A stretch of DNA of 64,000 nucleotides from Roseiarcus sp963833955. GTDB taxonomy: Bacteria; Pseudomonadota; Alphaproteobacteria; Rhizobiales; Beijerinckiaceae. Of this stretch, positions 17,950-26,336 are shown one piece after another. The stretch is taken from assembly GCA_963833955.1 (NCBI GenBank), contig CAWHZY010000021.1, positions 410,292 through 474,291 of the forward strand, given 5' to 3'. The position numbers and the translations under genes are program-made. The notes beneath the pieces were generated by a model, which made no database searches, had not been told where the DNA came from, and saw nothing but the letters and a program-made list of their open reading frames with translations. Position 1 is the first letter of the stretch. Every line of letters starts with the position of its first letter.

Positions 17950-19924
17950 AGCCGTGCTGGCCTTTGTCGACGATTCTGTTCTCGCGGCCATCCAGCCGGC
18001 GTTGGTGACGCTGGGGCTTTTCGTCATTTGCGCGGCGCTCTGGCCAAAACCCGTTACGACGGCGCGAGCCTTCATGGTCGCGGGCAGCTTCGCGATGATG
18101 ACCCAATATGTGTGGTGGCGGATTGCGGAGACGCTGCCCGCGCCGGCATTCAGCTTCGAATACGCGCTCGCGCTCGCCTTTCTCATCGCCGAGCTGATTG
18201 GAATCCTGACCGCCGCGCTCTCGCTCATGTTTCTCACCCGGACGCGAAATCGATCTCCTGACGCAGACGCGAATGCCGAATGGCTTTCGACGCTGGAACA
18301 CCCTCCCTCGATCGACGTGCTCATCTGCTCGTACAACGAAGAGAAAGAGATCCTGGAGCGCACGATCGTCGGCGCGCTCGGCATGGATTATCCCAATTTT
18401 CGTGTCTGGATGCTCGACGACAGCCGCCGCGCCTGGGTGCAGACGCTCTGCGTCGAACTCGGATGCCGCTACCTCTCGCGGTCAGACAATGCGTATGCCA
18501 AGGCCGGAAACATCAACCACGCGCTGAAACATATCGCGGCGTCGTCCAACCCTCCCGAATTCGTCTCGATCCTCGACGCCGATTTCGTGCCCACCCCGCA
18601 GTTCTTGAAACGCGCGATGTCGCTGTTTCGCGATCGAGGAATTGGCGTCGTGCAAACGCCGCAACATTTCGTCAATCCGGACCCTATTCAGATCAATCTC
18701 GGCGCGACGAAATTCTGGCCCGACGAACAGCGCTTCTTCTTCGACATCGTGCTCCCGGCCAAGGATGCGTGGTCCGCCGCATTCTGTTGCGGCACGTCGT
18801 CGATCGTCAGGATGGGGCCGCTGATGGAGATCGGCGGCTTCCCGACGGATTCGGTGACCGAGGATTATCTCCTAAGCCTGCGCCTCAAGGAGAAGGGCTT
18901 ACTCACAGCCTATCTGAATGAGCCTCTGACCTATGGGCTCGCTCCGGAAGGCCTGAAGGAATACATCACGCAGCGGAGCCGGTGGTGCCTTGGCTTCATG
19001 CAGATTGCGCGCGGCCGCAGCGGCCCGCTTTCCTCATGTTCGCCGCTCGCGTTCATCGACCGCCTGTCGCTGACCGAGGTGTTCCTCAATTGGACCGCGG
19101 TTCCCCTTTCGCGGGCCATCGGTCTGATCATCCCGCCCGTTTCTCTGGCCTTCGGTCTCCACCCTTTCCATGCCTCGCTTTACGACCTCGCGACTCGCTT
19201 CCTGCCGTATTTCCTGTGGAGCGGTCTCGTGATGAGCTGGCTCTCCGGCGGAAAAGTCATGCCGATCCTGTTCGACGTGAGTCAGATCATCGTGATGCCC
19301 CAGATCTTGAAGGCCGCATTATTTGGGCTCGCGCGGCCCCAGGGGCAAAAATTCGAGGTGACGGCGAAAGGCGGCGATCGCAATCATGGCTTTGTCGAAT
19401 GGACGGTCATGCGTCCCTTCGTCATCCTCATCGTCCTGTCGCTTGCGGCGGTCCTGTGGGCCTTCTACGTGAACGGGGGATCGAACGAAATTCGCTACTC
19501 GAGCCCGGCGCTGGCCTGGACCTGGTACAATCTCATTGTCCTCGTCGTGCTCTGCTTTGTTTGCGTCGAGCGGCCTCGTCACCGAGCCGCTGAGCGGTTC
19601 GCATCGCGCGAACTGGTTTCGGTCAAGACGGCCGACCGCACGCAACTCATGCAACTCGCCGACGTTTCCATCACCGGCGCGCGCATCTTTGGCGTTCCGC
19701 CAGCCGCTCCAGGGCAATCCATCGAGCTCGAGCTGCCGAACTTTTCCGTTTCCGCAAAGATCGTGCGGCGCGACGGGGATGCGTTCGCGGTCGCTTTCAA
19801 CCACACCCTGAAGTCGAGAGTGGCTGCGATCCAGCATTTCTATTCCGGCGGGTATCTACGACCGCTCGGCTCGATCCGCATTCTACGCGTCGCGGAATCG
19901 GTAGTGCGCAGAGTGTTCGACTAG
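17873..19924 (+). CDS. Family-2 glycosyltransferase with C-terminal PilZ domain (cellulose/alginate synthase-like)
   Basis: A 683-residue inner-membrane synthase. Two or three N-terminal helices (about residues 35-120) precede the GT2 core. Catalytic motifs are present: VLICSYNEE, the DxD in ILDADFVPTPQ (about residue 232), TEDYLLSLR (about 327) and QRSRWCLGF (about 366). Further helices follow, then a PilZ domain from about residue 565 with RPRHRAAERF (RxxxR-like) and DVSITGARIFG (DxSxxG). PilZ implies activation by cyclic di-GMP, as in BcsA. The product could be cellulose or another beta-glycan; no bcsB, bcsZ or alg genes are adjacent. A start at GTG 17954 is also possible. Confidence 0.88.
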   Translation: MVTPLPPARTASIAAHISKDLSPRAEAVLAFVDDSVLAAIQPALVTLGLFVICAALWPKPVTTARAFMVAGSFAMMTQYVWWRIAETLPAPAFSFEYALALAFLIAELIGILTAALSLMFLTRTRNRSPDADANAEWLSTLEHPPSIDVLICSYNEEKEILERTIVGALGMDYPNFRVWMLDDSRRAWVQTLCVELGCRYLSRSDNAYAKAGNINHALKHIAASSNPPEFVSILDADFVPTPQFLKRAMSLFRDRGIGVVQTPQHFVNPDPIQINLGATKFWPDEQRFFFDIVLPAKDAWSAAFCCGTSSIVRMGPLMEIGGFPTDSVTEDYLLSLRLKEKGLLTAYLNEPLTYGLAPEGLKEYITQRSRWCLGFMQIARGRSGPLSSCSPLAFIDRLSLTEVFLNWTAVPLSRAIGLIIPPVSLAFGLHPFHASLYDLATRFLPYFLWSGLVMSWLSGGKVMPILFDVSQIIVMPQILKAALFGLARPQGQKFEVTAKGGDRNHGFVEWTVMRPFVILIVLSLAAVLWAFYVNGGSNEIRYSSPALAWTWYNLIVLVVLCFVCVERPRHRAAERFASRELVSVKTADRTQLMQLADVSITGARIFGVPPAAPGQSIELELPNFSVSAKIVRRDGDAFAVAFNHTLKSRVAAIQHFYSGGYLRPLGSIRILRVAESVVRRVFD

Positions 19925-19949
19925 AGCTGCGCGTGTCCGAATAGATCGT

Positions 19950-20073
19950 CATCGCGAGGCGCGAAGCGACGCGGCGATCCAGGAGTCGCGAGGCGCGCTA
20001 CGTTCCCCTGGATTGCTTCGCCATAGCCCGTCCAGAAGGACGGGCGTCTGTCGACGCCCTAGGGCTCGCAATG
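19950..20073. repeat. Dispersed intergenic repeat, family 1, copy B (interrupted)
   Basis: Begins CATCGCGAGGCGCGAA and shares the core GCGACGCGGCGATCCAGGAG with copy A at 4647. It includes a small palindrome near 20025-20050 and breaks off at GGCTCGCAATG (20073). The IS110-type element begins about here, so the element seems to have inserted at the edge of the repeat. Confidence 0.6.
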
Positions 20074-21246
20074 CTGGGTGGACGGCCCCCGACGGCATCT
20101 GTTGTGCCAAGCTGCGGGTGCTTTGTCCCAGCAAGGAGACCGTCCGTCATGACCATTGGCATCATTGGGCTCGATATCGCCAAGAGCGTGTTTCAGGTTC
20201 ACGGGGAGGACGCCGAAGGGCGCGTCCTTGTGCAGAAGCGGCTCGGCCGGAAGGGGATGGTGAGCTTCTTCGAGAAGCTTCCGCCATGCGTGGTGGCGCT
20301 CGAGGCTTGTGGCACGTCGCATTATTGGGGCCGCACGCTGCGGGCTTTGGGCCACGACGTCCGGCTGATCGCGGCCGCTTACGTGAAGCCTTTCGTCAAG
20401 CGCAACAAGACCGACGCGCGCGACGCGGCGGCGATTTGCGTTGCGGCGCTGAGGCCGGACATGCGGGAGGTCGCGATCAAGAGCGAGGAGCAGCAGGCTT
20501 CGCGGGCTTTGGAGCGTTCGCGCGAGCTCCTGGTCAAGCAACGCACGCAAGCGATGAACAGCCTGCGGGCGATGCTGGCCGAGTTCGGGGTCGTAGCGGC
20601 GCAGGGGGCTCGCGGCTTCGCCGAACTGACGGCGCGCCTGACGAGCGACGAGCCGGGGCTTCCGGAGACATTGGTCGGCGCGTTGCGTGTCGTTCTCGCC
20701 CAGCTCGACACGCTGACCCCGGCGATCGCGGCGCTGGAGAACAGGATCAAGGCGGTCGTCAAGGCCGATCCGGACATGCGGCGGCCCGCCCGCGTGCCCA
20801 GCGTCGGCTTTCTGACCGCCCACCCGGTGGTGGCGGCGATCGGCGACGGACGGCGGTTTAAGAGCGGGCGCGACTTCACCGCCTGGGGCGGCATGACCCC
20901 GCGCGAGACATCGTCCGCCGGCAAGCGGCGAATAAGGGGCATGAGCCGGCAGGGGGAAAGCCGATTGCGCAAACTGTTCGCCCTCGGGGCGGTCACGCTC
21001 CCGCGCAACGCCCGCTCGCGCCAAGATCGGGCCACCCGATGGCAGCGCGGCATTCTCGCCAGGCGGCCAATGAAGGTGGCGGTGATGGCCCAGGCCGCCA
21101 AGACCGCCAGGATCGTCTGGGCGGTCCTCGCCTCGGGCAAGGAGTACGAGCCCGCGGCGGCCTGAGCGAAAGACCCAATCCCCTCTTCCTTCGATCAACC
21201 CGGTCGAAGGCAGGCTGAGCAAGGAGCCAAGGAAAGCGACGGCAAA
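20074..21246 (+). mobile_element. IS110-family insertion sequence (boundaries approximate)
   Basis: Defined by its transposase gene (20149-21165). The left boundary is placed where the family 1 repeat stops (20073). The right boundary is uncertain because IS110 elements have no long terminal inverted repeats and often make no target duplication. The insertion separates the glycosyltransferase from the FGGY kinase region and disrupts no recognisable gene. Confidence 0.5.
20149..21165 (+). CDS. IS110-family transposase
   Basis: A 338-residue protein with the N-terminal DEDD domain and the C-terminal Transposase_20 domain. It starts MTIGIIGLDIAKSVFQVHG (first Asp), then has VALEACGTSHYWGR (Glu) and KRNKTDARDAAAI (last two Asp). 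The C-terminal part has VPSVGFLTAHP, FTAWGGMTPRETSSAGK and MSRQGESRLRKL, all family typical. Full length with intact catalytic residues, so it may be active. The start at 20149 follows AAGGAGACC. Confidence 0.95.
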   Translation: MTIGIIGLDIAKSVFQVHGEDAEGRVLVQKRLGRKGMVSFFEKLPPCVVALEACGTSHYWGRTLRALGHDVRLIAAAYVKPFVKRNKTDARDAAAICVAALRPDMREVAIKSEEQQASRALERSRELLVKQRTQAMNSLRAMLAEFGVVAAQGARGFAELTARLTSDEPGLPETLVGALRVVLAQLDTLTPAIAALENRIKAVVKADPDMRRPARVPSVGFLTAHPVVAAIGDGRRFKSGRDFTAWGGMTPRETSSAGKRRIRGMSRQGESRLRKLFALGAVTLPRNARSRQDRATRWQRGILARRPMKVAVMAQAAKTARIVWAVLASGKEYEPAAA

Positions 21247-21510
21247 ATGGTCAGGACCTGGGTCGGGAAAATCCGCTTCGTCATCGCGCTATCCAAGCGC
21301 GCCGCAAGGCTGGGAACCCGATCCGCAGCCCCCATCGTGGCCCGCGGTCATCGACCGCACAAAAAAGGCCGAATACATGACTGCTCCAGACCAGTCGCCC
21401 AAGTCTTCCAAAACCCCTTGCGAAACGGGGGCCGTCCATACATGACGATCGCGGTTCGACGCAAATTCAATTTGCGACCGTCGCTAGCCTCGGCCCCCTG
21501 GCTTCCCGGA
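21166..21510. other. Intergenic region downstream of the IS110 transposase
   Basis: The first part probably holds the right end of the IS element. The remainder contains a short palindrome (CGCAAATTCAATTTGCG, 21460-21476) downstream of the minus-strand FGGY kinase that may act as its terminator. No gene was recognised. Confidence 0.4.
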
Positions 21511-23031
21511 TCACGCCACGCCGCTGGTCTCGTCGCCCGCGCGAAGCTCCGCCATAATGTCGCGGATGCGGGGATAAAGCTCGCGGAAGGTTTTATAGCG
21601 CTTCTCGTAGAGGCGTGCGTTGCGCGAATTAGGCACAATTCTGAAAGCGGCCGGGTTCCACTGCTTGATCGCTGATCTCGGGACATCGCCGATTGCAAGT
21701 CTCGCCAAGAACGCGTCGCCATAGGCAGCGCCAATGCTGACCTCAGGCGCCTCCTGTGCGAGTCCGGAGACATCGGACGTGGCTTGCGTCCAGATCCGGT
21801 TCCGCAATCCTCCGCCGACCGCGATGATTGTCGAGGGCGGCGCGCCAGCCTCGGCGTAAGTGTCGAAGATATGCTTGGTCGCGAAGGCGATGCCCTCGAG
21901 CGCGGCCCGGTATAGGTCGGCGCGGGTGTGCGCCAAAGTCAGACCGACGATTGCGCCTTTGGCGTTCGGATCATGAATCGGCGTGCGCTCGCCCGAGAAA
22001 TAGGGGAGAAAAACGAGGCCGCTGGCGCCGGGCGGCGAGGCTTGAGCCTCCGTCGCCAGCGCGCCCATCGCCGCTTCCGGACTGAGGTCTCGCGCCAGCT
22101 GATCGGCGAACCAATGGGTGAGCGTCCCGCTGGTCGCAAGCCCGGCCATCGAGGCATATTGGTCGGCGAACAGCCACGGGGCATGCCAGAGCCGAGGATC
22201 CCGGATGCGTTCGGACCCGACCCGGATCGTGAATATGGTCGAGCCGTACATCAGCATCATCTCGCCCGCGTCGAGGACGCCGACGCTGATCGCTTCGGCC
22301 GCGGCGTCAATCGTTCCAACGATCACCGGCGTCCCAGGCGCGAGCCCCGTTTGCTCGGCGGCGGTCCCCGTGACCGTCCCGGCGATCTCCGTCGTCCAGG
22401 CGATCTCCGGCAAGCGCTCAAGGTCCGTGATGTCCGGCGCGAGAGCATCGCTCCATGTTCGGCTCTCGATGTCGTAAAGAGGCGCGACGCTGGACGCGCT
22501 GTAATGGTCCGTCACAAAGCGTCCGGTCAGCCGGTGCACCAGGAACGACGTTGAATTAAGAAACATCCGCGCCTTTGCGTAAATGTCCGGCCGGTTGCGC
22601 TTGAGCCACAGGATTTTCGGGCCGACGGCCTGCGACGTCAGCGCGTTGCCGCCGTGCGAGAGGACGCGATCGGCGCCGATGCGGGCGGTCAGCTCCTCGA
22701 TTTCGCGAGCGGCGCGGGTGTCGACGCCGTAAAGCACGGCGTTCATCAGCGGCGCGCCGTTCGCGTCGACGGGCAGCATGCACGGGCCGATCGCGCTTGC
22801 GCCGACGGCCTTTACGTCGGACGCATCGAGCCTGCTATCGGCGAGAAGCTTTCGACATAGCCAGACGAAATCGCCCCACCAATCTTGCTCGGCGCGATGC
22901 TCGGCCCAACCTGCGCGCGGCACGATGAGCTCATGCGGACGAGACGCGCTCGCCACCACGCGGCCGTCGGCGTCGACGAGGACGCCTTTCGATTCGTAGG
23001 TCCCGATGTCAATGCCGAGGGTGGCGTTCAT
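21511..23031 (-). CDS. FGGY-family carbohydrate kinase
   Basis: A 506-residue sugar kinase with both FGGY halves: ATLGIDIGTYESKGVLVD (N-terminal phosphate loop), the catalytic-region segment GTIDAAAEAISVG, the C-terminal FLPYFSGERTPIHDPNAKG and AVGGGLRNRIW. It resembles xylulokinases and pentitol kinases; the precise sugar is not clear. It phosphorylates the imported sugar in the cytoplasm. Its start overlaps the stop of the M42 peptidase gene (ATGA), placing it at the end of the MalFG-type importer cluster, which probably supplies its substrate. Confidence 0.88.
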   Translation of the reverse strand: MNATLGIDIGTYESKGVLVDADGRVVASASRPHELIVPRAGWAEHRAEQDWWGDFVWLCRKLLADSRLDASDVKAVGASAIGPCMLPVDANGAPLMNAVLYGVDTRAAREIEELTARIGADRVLSHGGNALTSQAVGPKILWLKRNRPDIYAKARMFLNSTSFLVHRLTGRFVTDHYSASSVAPLYDIESRTWSDALAPDITDLERLPEIAWTTEIAGTVTGTAAEQTGLAPGTPVIVGTIDAAAEAISVGVLDAGEMMLMYGSTIFTIRVGSERIRDPRLWHAPWLFADQYASMAGLATSGTLTHWFADQLARDLSPEAAMGALATEAQASPPGASGLVFLPYFSGERTPIHDPNAKGAIVGLTLAHTRADLYRAALEGIAFATKHIFDTYAEAGAPPSTIIAVGGGLRNRIWTQATSDVSGLAQEAPEVSIGAAYGDAFLARLAIGDVPRSAIKQWNPAAFRIVPNSRNARLYEKRYKTFRELYPRIRDIMAELRAGDETSGVA

Positions 23032-24150
23032 TCCGGATAGTCGTCGCGATTGAGGCTGAAGTCGGCCTCAATGCTCGAGAGTCCGGCGACGAGCAGCGCC
23101 GAGAGGCTGACAAGATCGGAGAGATCGCACACCTCGAGAGCCGAATGCGTGTAGCGGCAAGGGAAGCCGAGGTCGATCGCGGCGACGCCGTGATGGACAA
23201 GCTGCACATAGGACGAATCGGTGAGCACGCCGACTTGCGCGCTACGCTGCAACGGCAGACCCGCTTGCTCCGCGGCGCGTTCAAAAAGCGAGACCAGCGC
23301 GGGATGCGGAATCGTGCCGTTCAGCGTGCCACGTCCATGGAAGCTGTAGAGGCTCATGCCTGGACCGCGCCCGAGCGCAAGATCGCCACGAGCCTGCATG
23401 TCGGGCGTATCGGTCGCAAGCATGAGATCAAGCTGGATCGCGATGTCGGGCTTGAGCGCCTGAGCCGCGGGCATCGCGCCGCGCAGATTATATTCTTCCT
23501 GCGTCGAGAAAACGAAATGGATCGTCGGTCGTTGACGCATGGGCGCGAGAAGCCGCGCCACCTCCACGATCACAGCGCAGCCAGCGCGATCGTCGACCGA
23601 GGCGCCGGCGATCTTGTCGTCGGCAAGCGTGACGGCTCTCGGCGCATAGACAACGGGAGAGCCAATCTTGACGCCTGCCCTCGCAGCCTCGTCGGCGTTT
23701 GAGAAGCCGGCGTCGACCAGAATCTCCTGGTAGGGGACGAACTCGATACTTTTCCTCTGGGCTTGTCGCGTGATGGCTCTTGTTGCCGACGATCGCGCGA
23801 ACGTCGCGGCCCTCGCCAACGCAGATGAGGAGCTCCTGCGCGGCGAGCGCGCGTTCGGGGACGCCGCCGAGACGCTCCAGCCCTAGGAACCCGGTCGGCT
23901 CGATTTTCCGGACGACGAATCCGAGTTGGTCCATGTGGGCGAACAGCATCACGCTTGGCCGGCTCGTGTCGCCTTCAGCAGTGGCGATCAAATTGCCGAG
24001 CCGGTCGGTCGTCGCAGCGAGGCCTAAGCCCGCCATTTCGACGGCGAGGCGCCGGCGCACACGCCCTTCGTGCCCGCTAAGGCCGGGGATCAGCATGAGC
24101 TCCATCGTGAGCGCCCGGAGGCGCTCGCGCGACGGACCGGCGCCGGACAC
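23028..24150 (-). pseudogene. M42-family aminopeptidase / endoglucanase-like metallopeptidase, frameshifted
   Basis: Two frames make one M42 protein. The first has LMLIPGLSGHEGRV, VMLFAHMDQLGFVVRKI and IVGNKSHHATSPEEKYR. The second, after a shift near 23745, has DDKIAGASVDDRAGCAVIVE, FVFSTQEEYNLRGA (catalytic Glu-Glu), DVTLATDTPD-like LMLATDTPD and RYTHSALEVCDL (zinc His). M42 enzymes are cytoplasmic di-metal aminopeptidases; some relatives sit in sugar operons and have been called glucanases. I chose GTG 24150 to give a normal N-terminal length (ATG 24105 is shorter). It lies between importer and kinase, which makes a role in processing the imported compound possible. Confidence 0.8.
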
Positions 24151-24161
24151 TGGATCCCCGG

Positions 24162-25103
24162 CTATTTGCCTGCTCCCGCCGTGAGGCCCATGACGATGTA
24201 GCGCTCGAGGAAAATTCCTATCAGGAGAAGCGGCGTGATGGCCGCGGTCGCGAGCGCCGCGATCGTCCACCAATTGATGCCCGACGAGCCTGTCTGACTC
24301 GCCACCATGACGGGCAGAGTCTGCGCGTCGGACCCGGTCAGGAGCGAAGCGAAGAAATATTCGTTCCAGCAGAGGACGAGCGACAGGATGAAGGCGGCGA
24401 CCATGCCGGGCAGCGCGATCGGCAAGACGATGCGCAGGAAAGCTCCCCAGATCGTGCAACCGTCCACCAGCGCCGCCTGCTCCATCTCCATCGGGATGGT
24501 GTCGAACTGATCGCGCATCACCCAAATAACGATCGGCAGAACCATCAAGGTGTAGATGAGAATAAGGCCGATCCGCGTGTCGAGCAGCGCCAGTCCCTTG
24601 TAGAGAACCAGAAACGGCAGCGCGAGGACGACGGGGGGAAGAATGAGTTGCGAAACGAAGAAGAACGAGATGTCCTTGTTGCGCCACGGGCCGAACTTGT
24701 AGTCGAAACGGCTGAGCCCGTAGGCGGCAAGCGAGCCGATGACAATCGCGAAGGCGGAGGCGCCGATCGAGCAGATAACGCTGTTGATGAATTTGCTTAA
24801 GAACTCCTCGCGCACGTTCGACGTGTTGAAGAACGTGTCGGGTGAAAGGCCGAGCGATTGCCAGCCCCTCCAGCTCGGCATGAAGTCGACCCACGGAATG
24901 AGATGACCTTGCGTAACGTCGCGCCCGAGTTTTACCGAGGTCGATAGGGTCCAGTAGATGGGAAAGAGCGCAATGAAGGTCCAAATGATCAGAAGTGCGT
25001 AGATCGCGATGCGTCCGATGACTCGCGTAAAACTCCGTGGCGCGACGGCGTCGTCGCGCTCAGCGAGCGCATTGGCGTCCGCGGCCGCGTCGACGGTCAT
25101 CAT
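24162..25103 (-). CDS. Carbohydrate ABC transporter permease, MalG type
   Basis: A 313-residue inner-membrane permease with six predicted helices and the cytoplasmic EAA loop (EMEQAALVDGCTIWGAFLRIVLP) that docks on the ATPase. A soluble loop of about 60 residues follows helix 1 (VDFMPSWRGWQSLGLSPDTF). It partners with the MalF-type protein encoded just upstream (25-base gap). The CUT1 family to which this belongs imports di- and oligosaccharides, polyols or glycerol phosphate. Confidence 0.9.
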   Translation of the reverse strand: MMTVDAAADANALAERDDAVAPRSFTRVIGRIAIYALLIIWTFIALFPIYWTLSTSVKLGRDVTQGHLIPWVDFMPSWRGWQSLGLSPDTFFNTSNVREEFLSKFINSVICSIGASAFAIVIGSLAAYGLSRFDYKFGPWRNKDISFFFVSQLILPPVVLALPFLVLYKGLALLDTRIGLILIYTLMVLPIVIWVMRDQFDTIPMEMEQAALVDGCTIWGAFLRIVLPIALPGMVAAFILSLVLCWNEYFFASLLTGSDAQTLPVMVASQTGSSGINWWTIAALATAAITPLLLIGIFLERYIVMGLTAGAGK

Positions 25104-25128
25104 GGGCTCTCCGTCCTGATCGCGCGCC

Positions 25129-26226
25129 TCATGTCACCTTCCGCACGTAGCGGTTGGCTACGTTCAGGATGAGGGTGATGAAGATGATGATAATAACGAG
25201 ATAGACCTCGGCCACCATCGTCGCATAGCCGACATTCGAGCGATCGCGGTACTCGCGGTAGACGAAGCTCGAAATCGTGTCCGTCGCGCCGCCCGGCCCG
25301 CCCGCGGTGACGTTGATGACGATGTCGGCGAGCTTCAGTTCGAAGATCGTGCGCAGCACGATCGCCGTTATGCTGACCGGCAGCATCAGGGGGAAGGTGA
25401 TCTCCCAGAAGGACTGCCAGCCGGTGGCGCCGTCGACCTTGGCGGCCTCCTTCACCTCATGGGGCAGCGCCTGCAAGCCGGCGAGCAGCAGGATCACCAT
25501 GAAGGGGATCCAGACCCAGGCGTCCATGGCGATGATGGCGGTGCGGGCGATCCAGGGGTCGGTAAAAAAGGCGGCGTTCGACCAGCCGAGCCATCTGGCG
25601 AAATTCGCCAGAGGCCCGAAGCGGTTCTCCATCAGCGACTTCCCGATCATCCAGCTGATCGCCACCGGGCTCAGCATGAAGGGCAGGAGGAAGGCGATGC
25701 GGAAGAACTTGCGGCCGCGAATGTCGGCGTTGAGCAGCAGCGCAAGTCCGAAAGCGATCACATACTGAACGAGGACCGTCAACACGTAGAAGACCATGTT
25801 GCCGAGCGCGTTCCAAAAGTAGGCGTCGCCCCAAAGCGTGCGCAGATTGTCGAGGCCGTTGAAGTGATGACCGCCCTGCGCGTTGAGGTTCCAGTCGGTG
25901 AAGGCGATGGAGAGGCCAAAGAGCGTCGGGAAGATCACCATGGCGCCGGTGAACAAGAGGGCGGGCAGCACGAACAAGCGTTGCTGTCCGAGCACGCCAT
26001 GCTCCAGAACCTGGGCGATCGCCAGCGCCATGCACCAGACGAAGAACGCATAGAGCGTCGGGCGCCAGTCGGCAAAGCCGATCGAGGCGAGGCCGGCCGC
26101 ATCGGCGATTTGCAGCGCCGCGACGACAACCAGCAGGGCCGAAGCGAGACGGAAGATCCACTTGCCGAGCGACAATCGCCCGGGGAGCACGTCTTCGTGC
26201 GCTGCTTCAAGTCTCCCGCTGCTCAC
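25129..26226 (-). CDS. Carbohydrate ABC transporter permease, MalF type
   Basis: A 365-residue permease with eight hydrophobic segments, two of them an N-terminal extension (about residues 25-45 and 52-70). The typical core follows (IFPTLFGLSIAFTDWNLNAQ) and the EAA loop is EVKEAAKVDGATGWQSFWEITFPLMLP. It forms the channel with the MalG-type protein. A strong hairpin between it and the upstream binding-protein gene may lower its expression relative to that gene. Confidence 0.9.
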   Translation of the reverse strand: MSSGRLEAAHEDVLPGRLSLGKWIFRLASALLVVVAALQIADAAGLASIGFADWRPTLYAFFVWCMALAIAQVLEHGVLGQQRLFVLPALLFTGAMVIFPTLFGLSIAFTDWNLNAQGGHHFNGLDNLRTLWGDAYFWNALGNMVFYVLTVLVQYVIAFGLALLLNADIRGRKFFRIAFLLPFMLSPVAISWMIGKSLMENRFGPLANFARWLGWSNAAFFTDPWIARTAIIAMDAWVWIPFMVILLLAGLQALPHEVKEAAKVDGATGWQSFWEITFPLMLPVSITAIVLRTIFELKLADIVINVTAGGPGGATDTISSFVYREYRDRSNVGYATMVAEVYLVIIIIFITLILNVANRYVRKVT

Positions 26227-26280
26227 AGCGCCCTGTCCGTCTTCGCGCTTCGCATTTCAAAAGCAAAAAAACCCGGAGCA

Positions 26281-26316
26281 ATTCCGTCCGCGACGCGCGA
26301 AGCGCGCGGACGGAAT
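26281..26316 (-). terminator. Attenuating hairpin between binding protein and permease genes
   Basis: A perfect 12-bp stem (ATTCCGTCCGCG / CGCGGACGGAAT) with a 12-base loop lies 20 bases after the binding-protein stop. On the minus strand it is followed, after about ten bases, by a run of seven T. It fits a partial terminator or mRNA-stabilising element. Confidence 0.7.
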
Positions 26317-26336
26317 CGAGCCGAGAGCTGCGTCCC

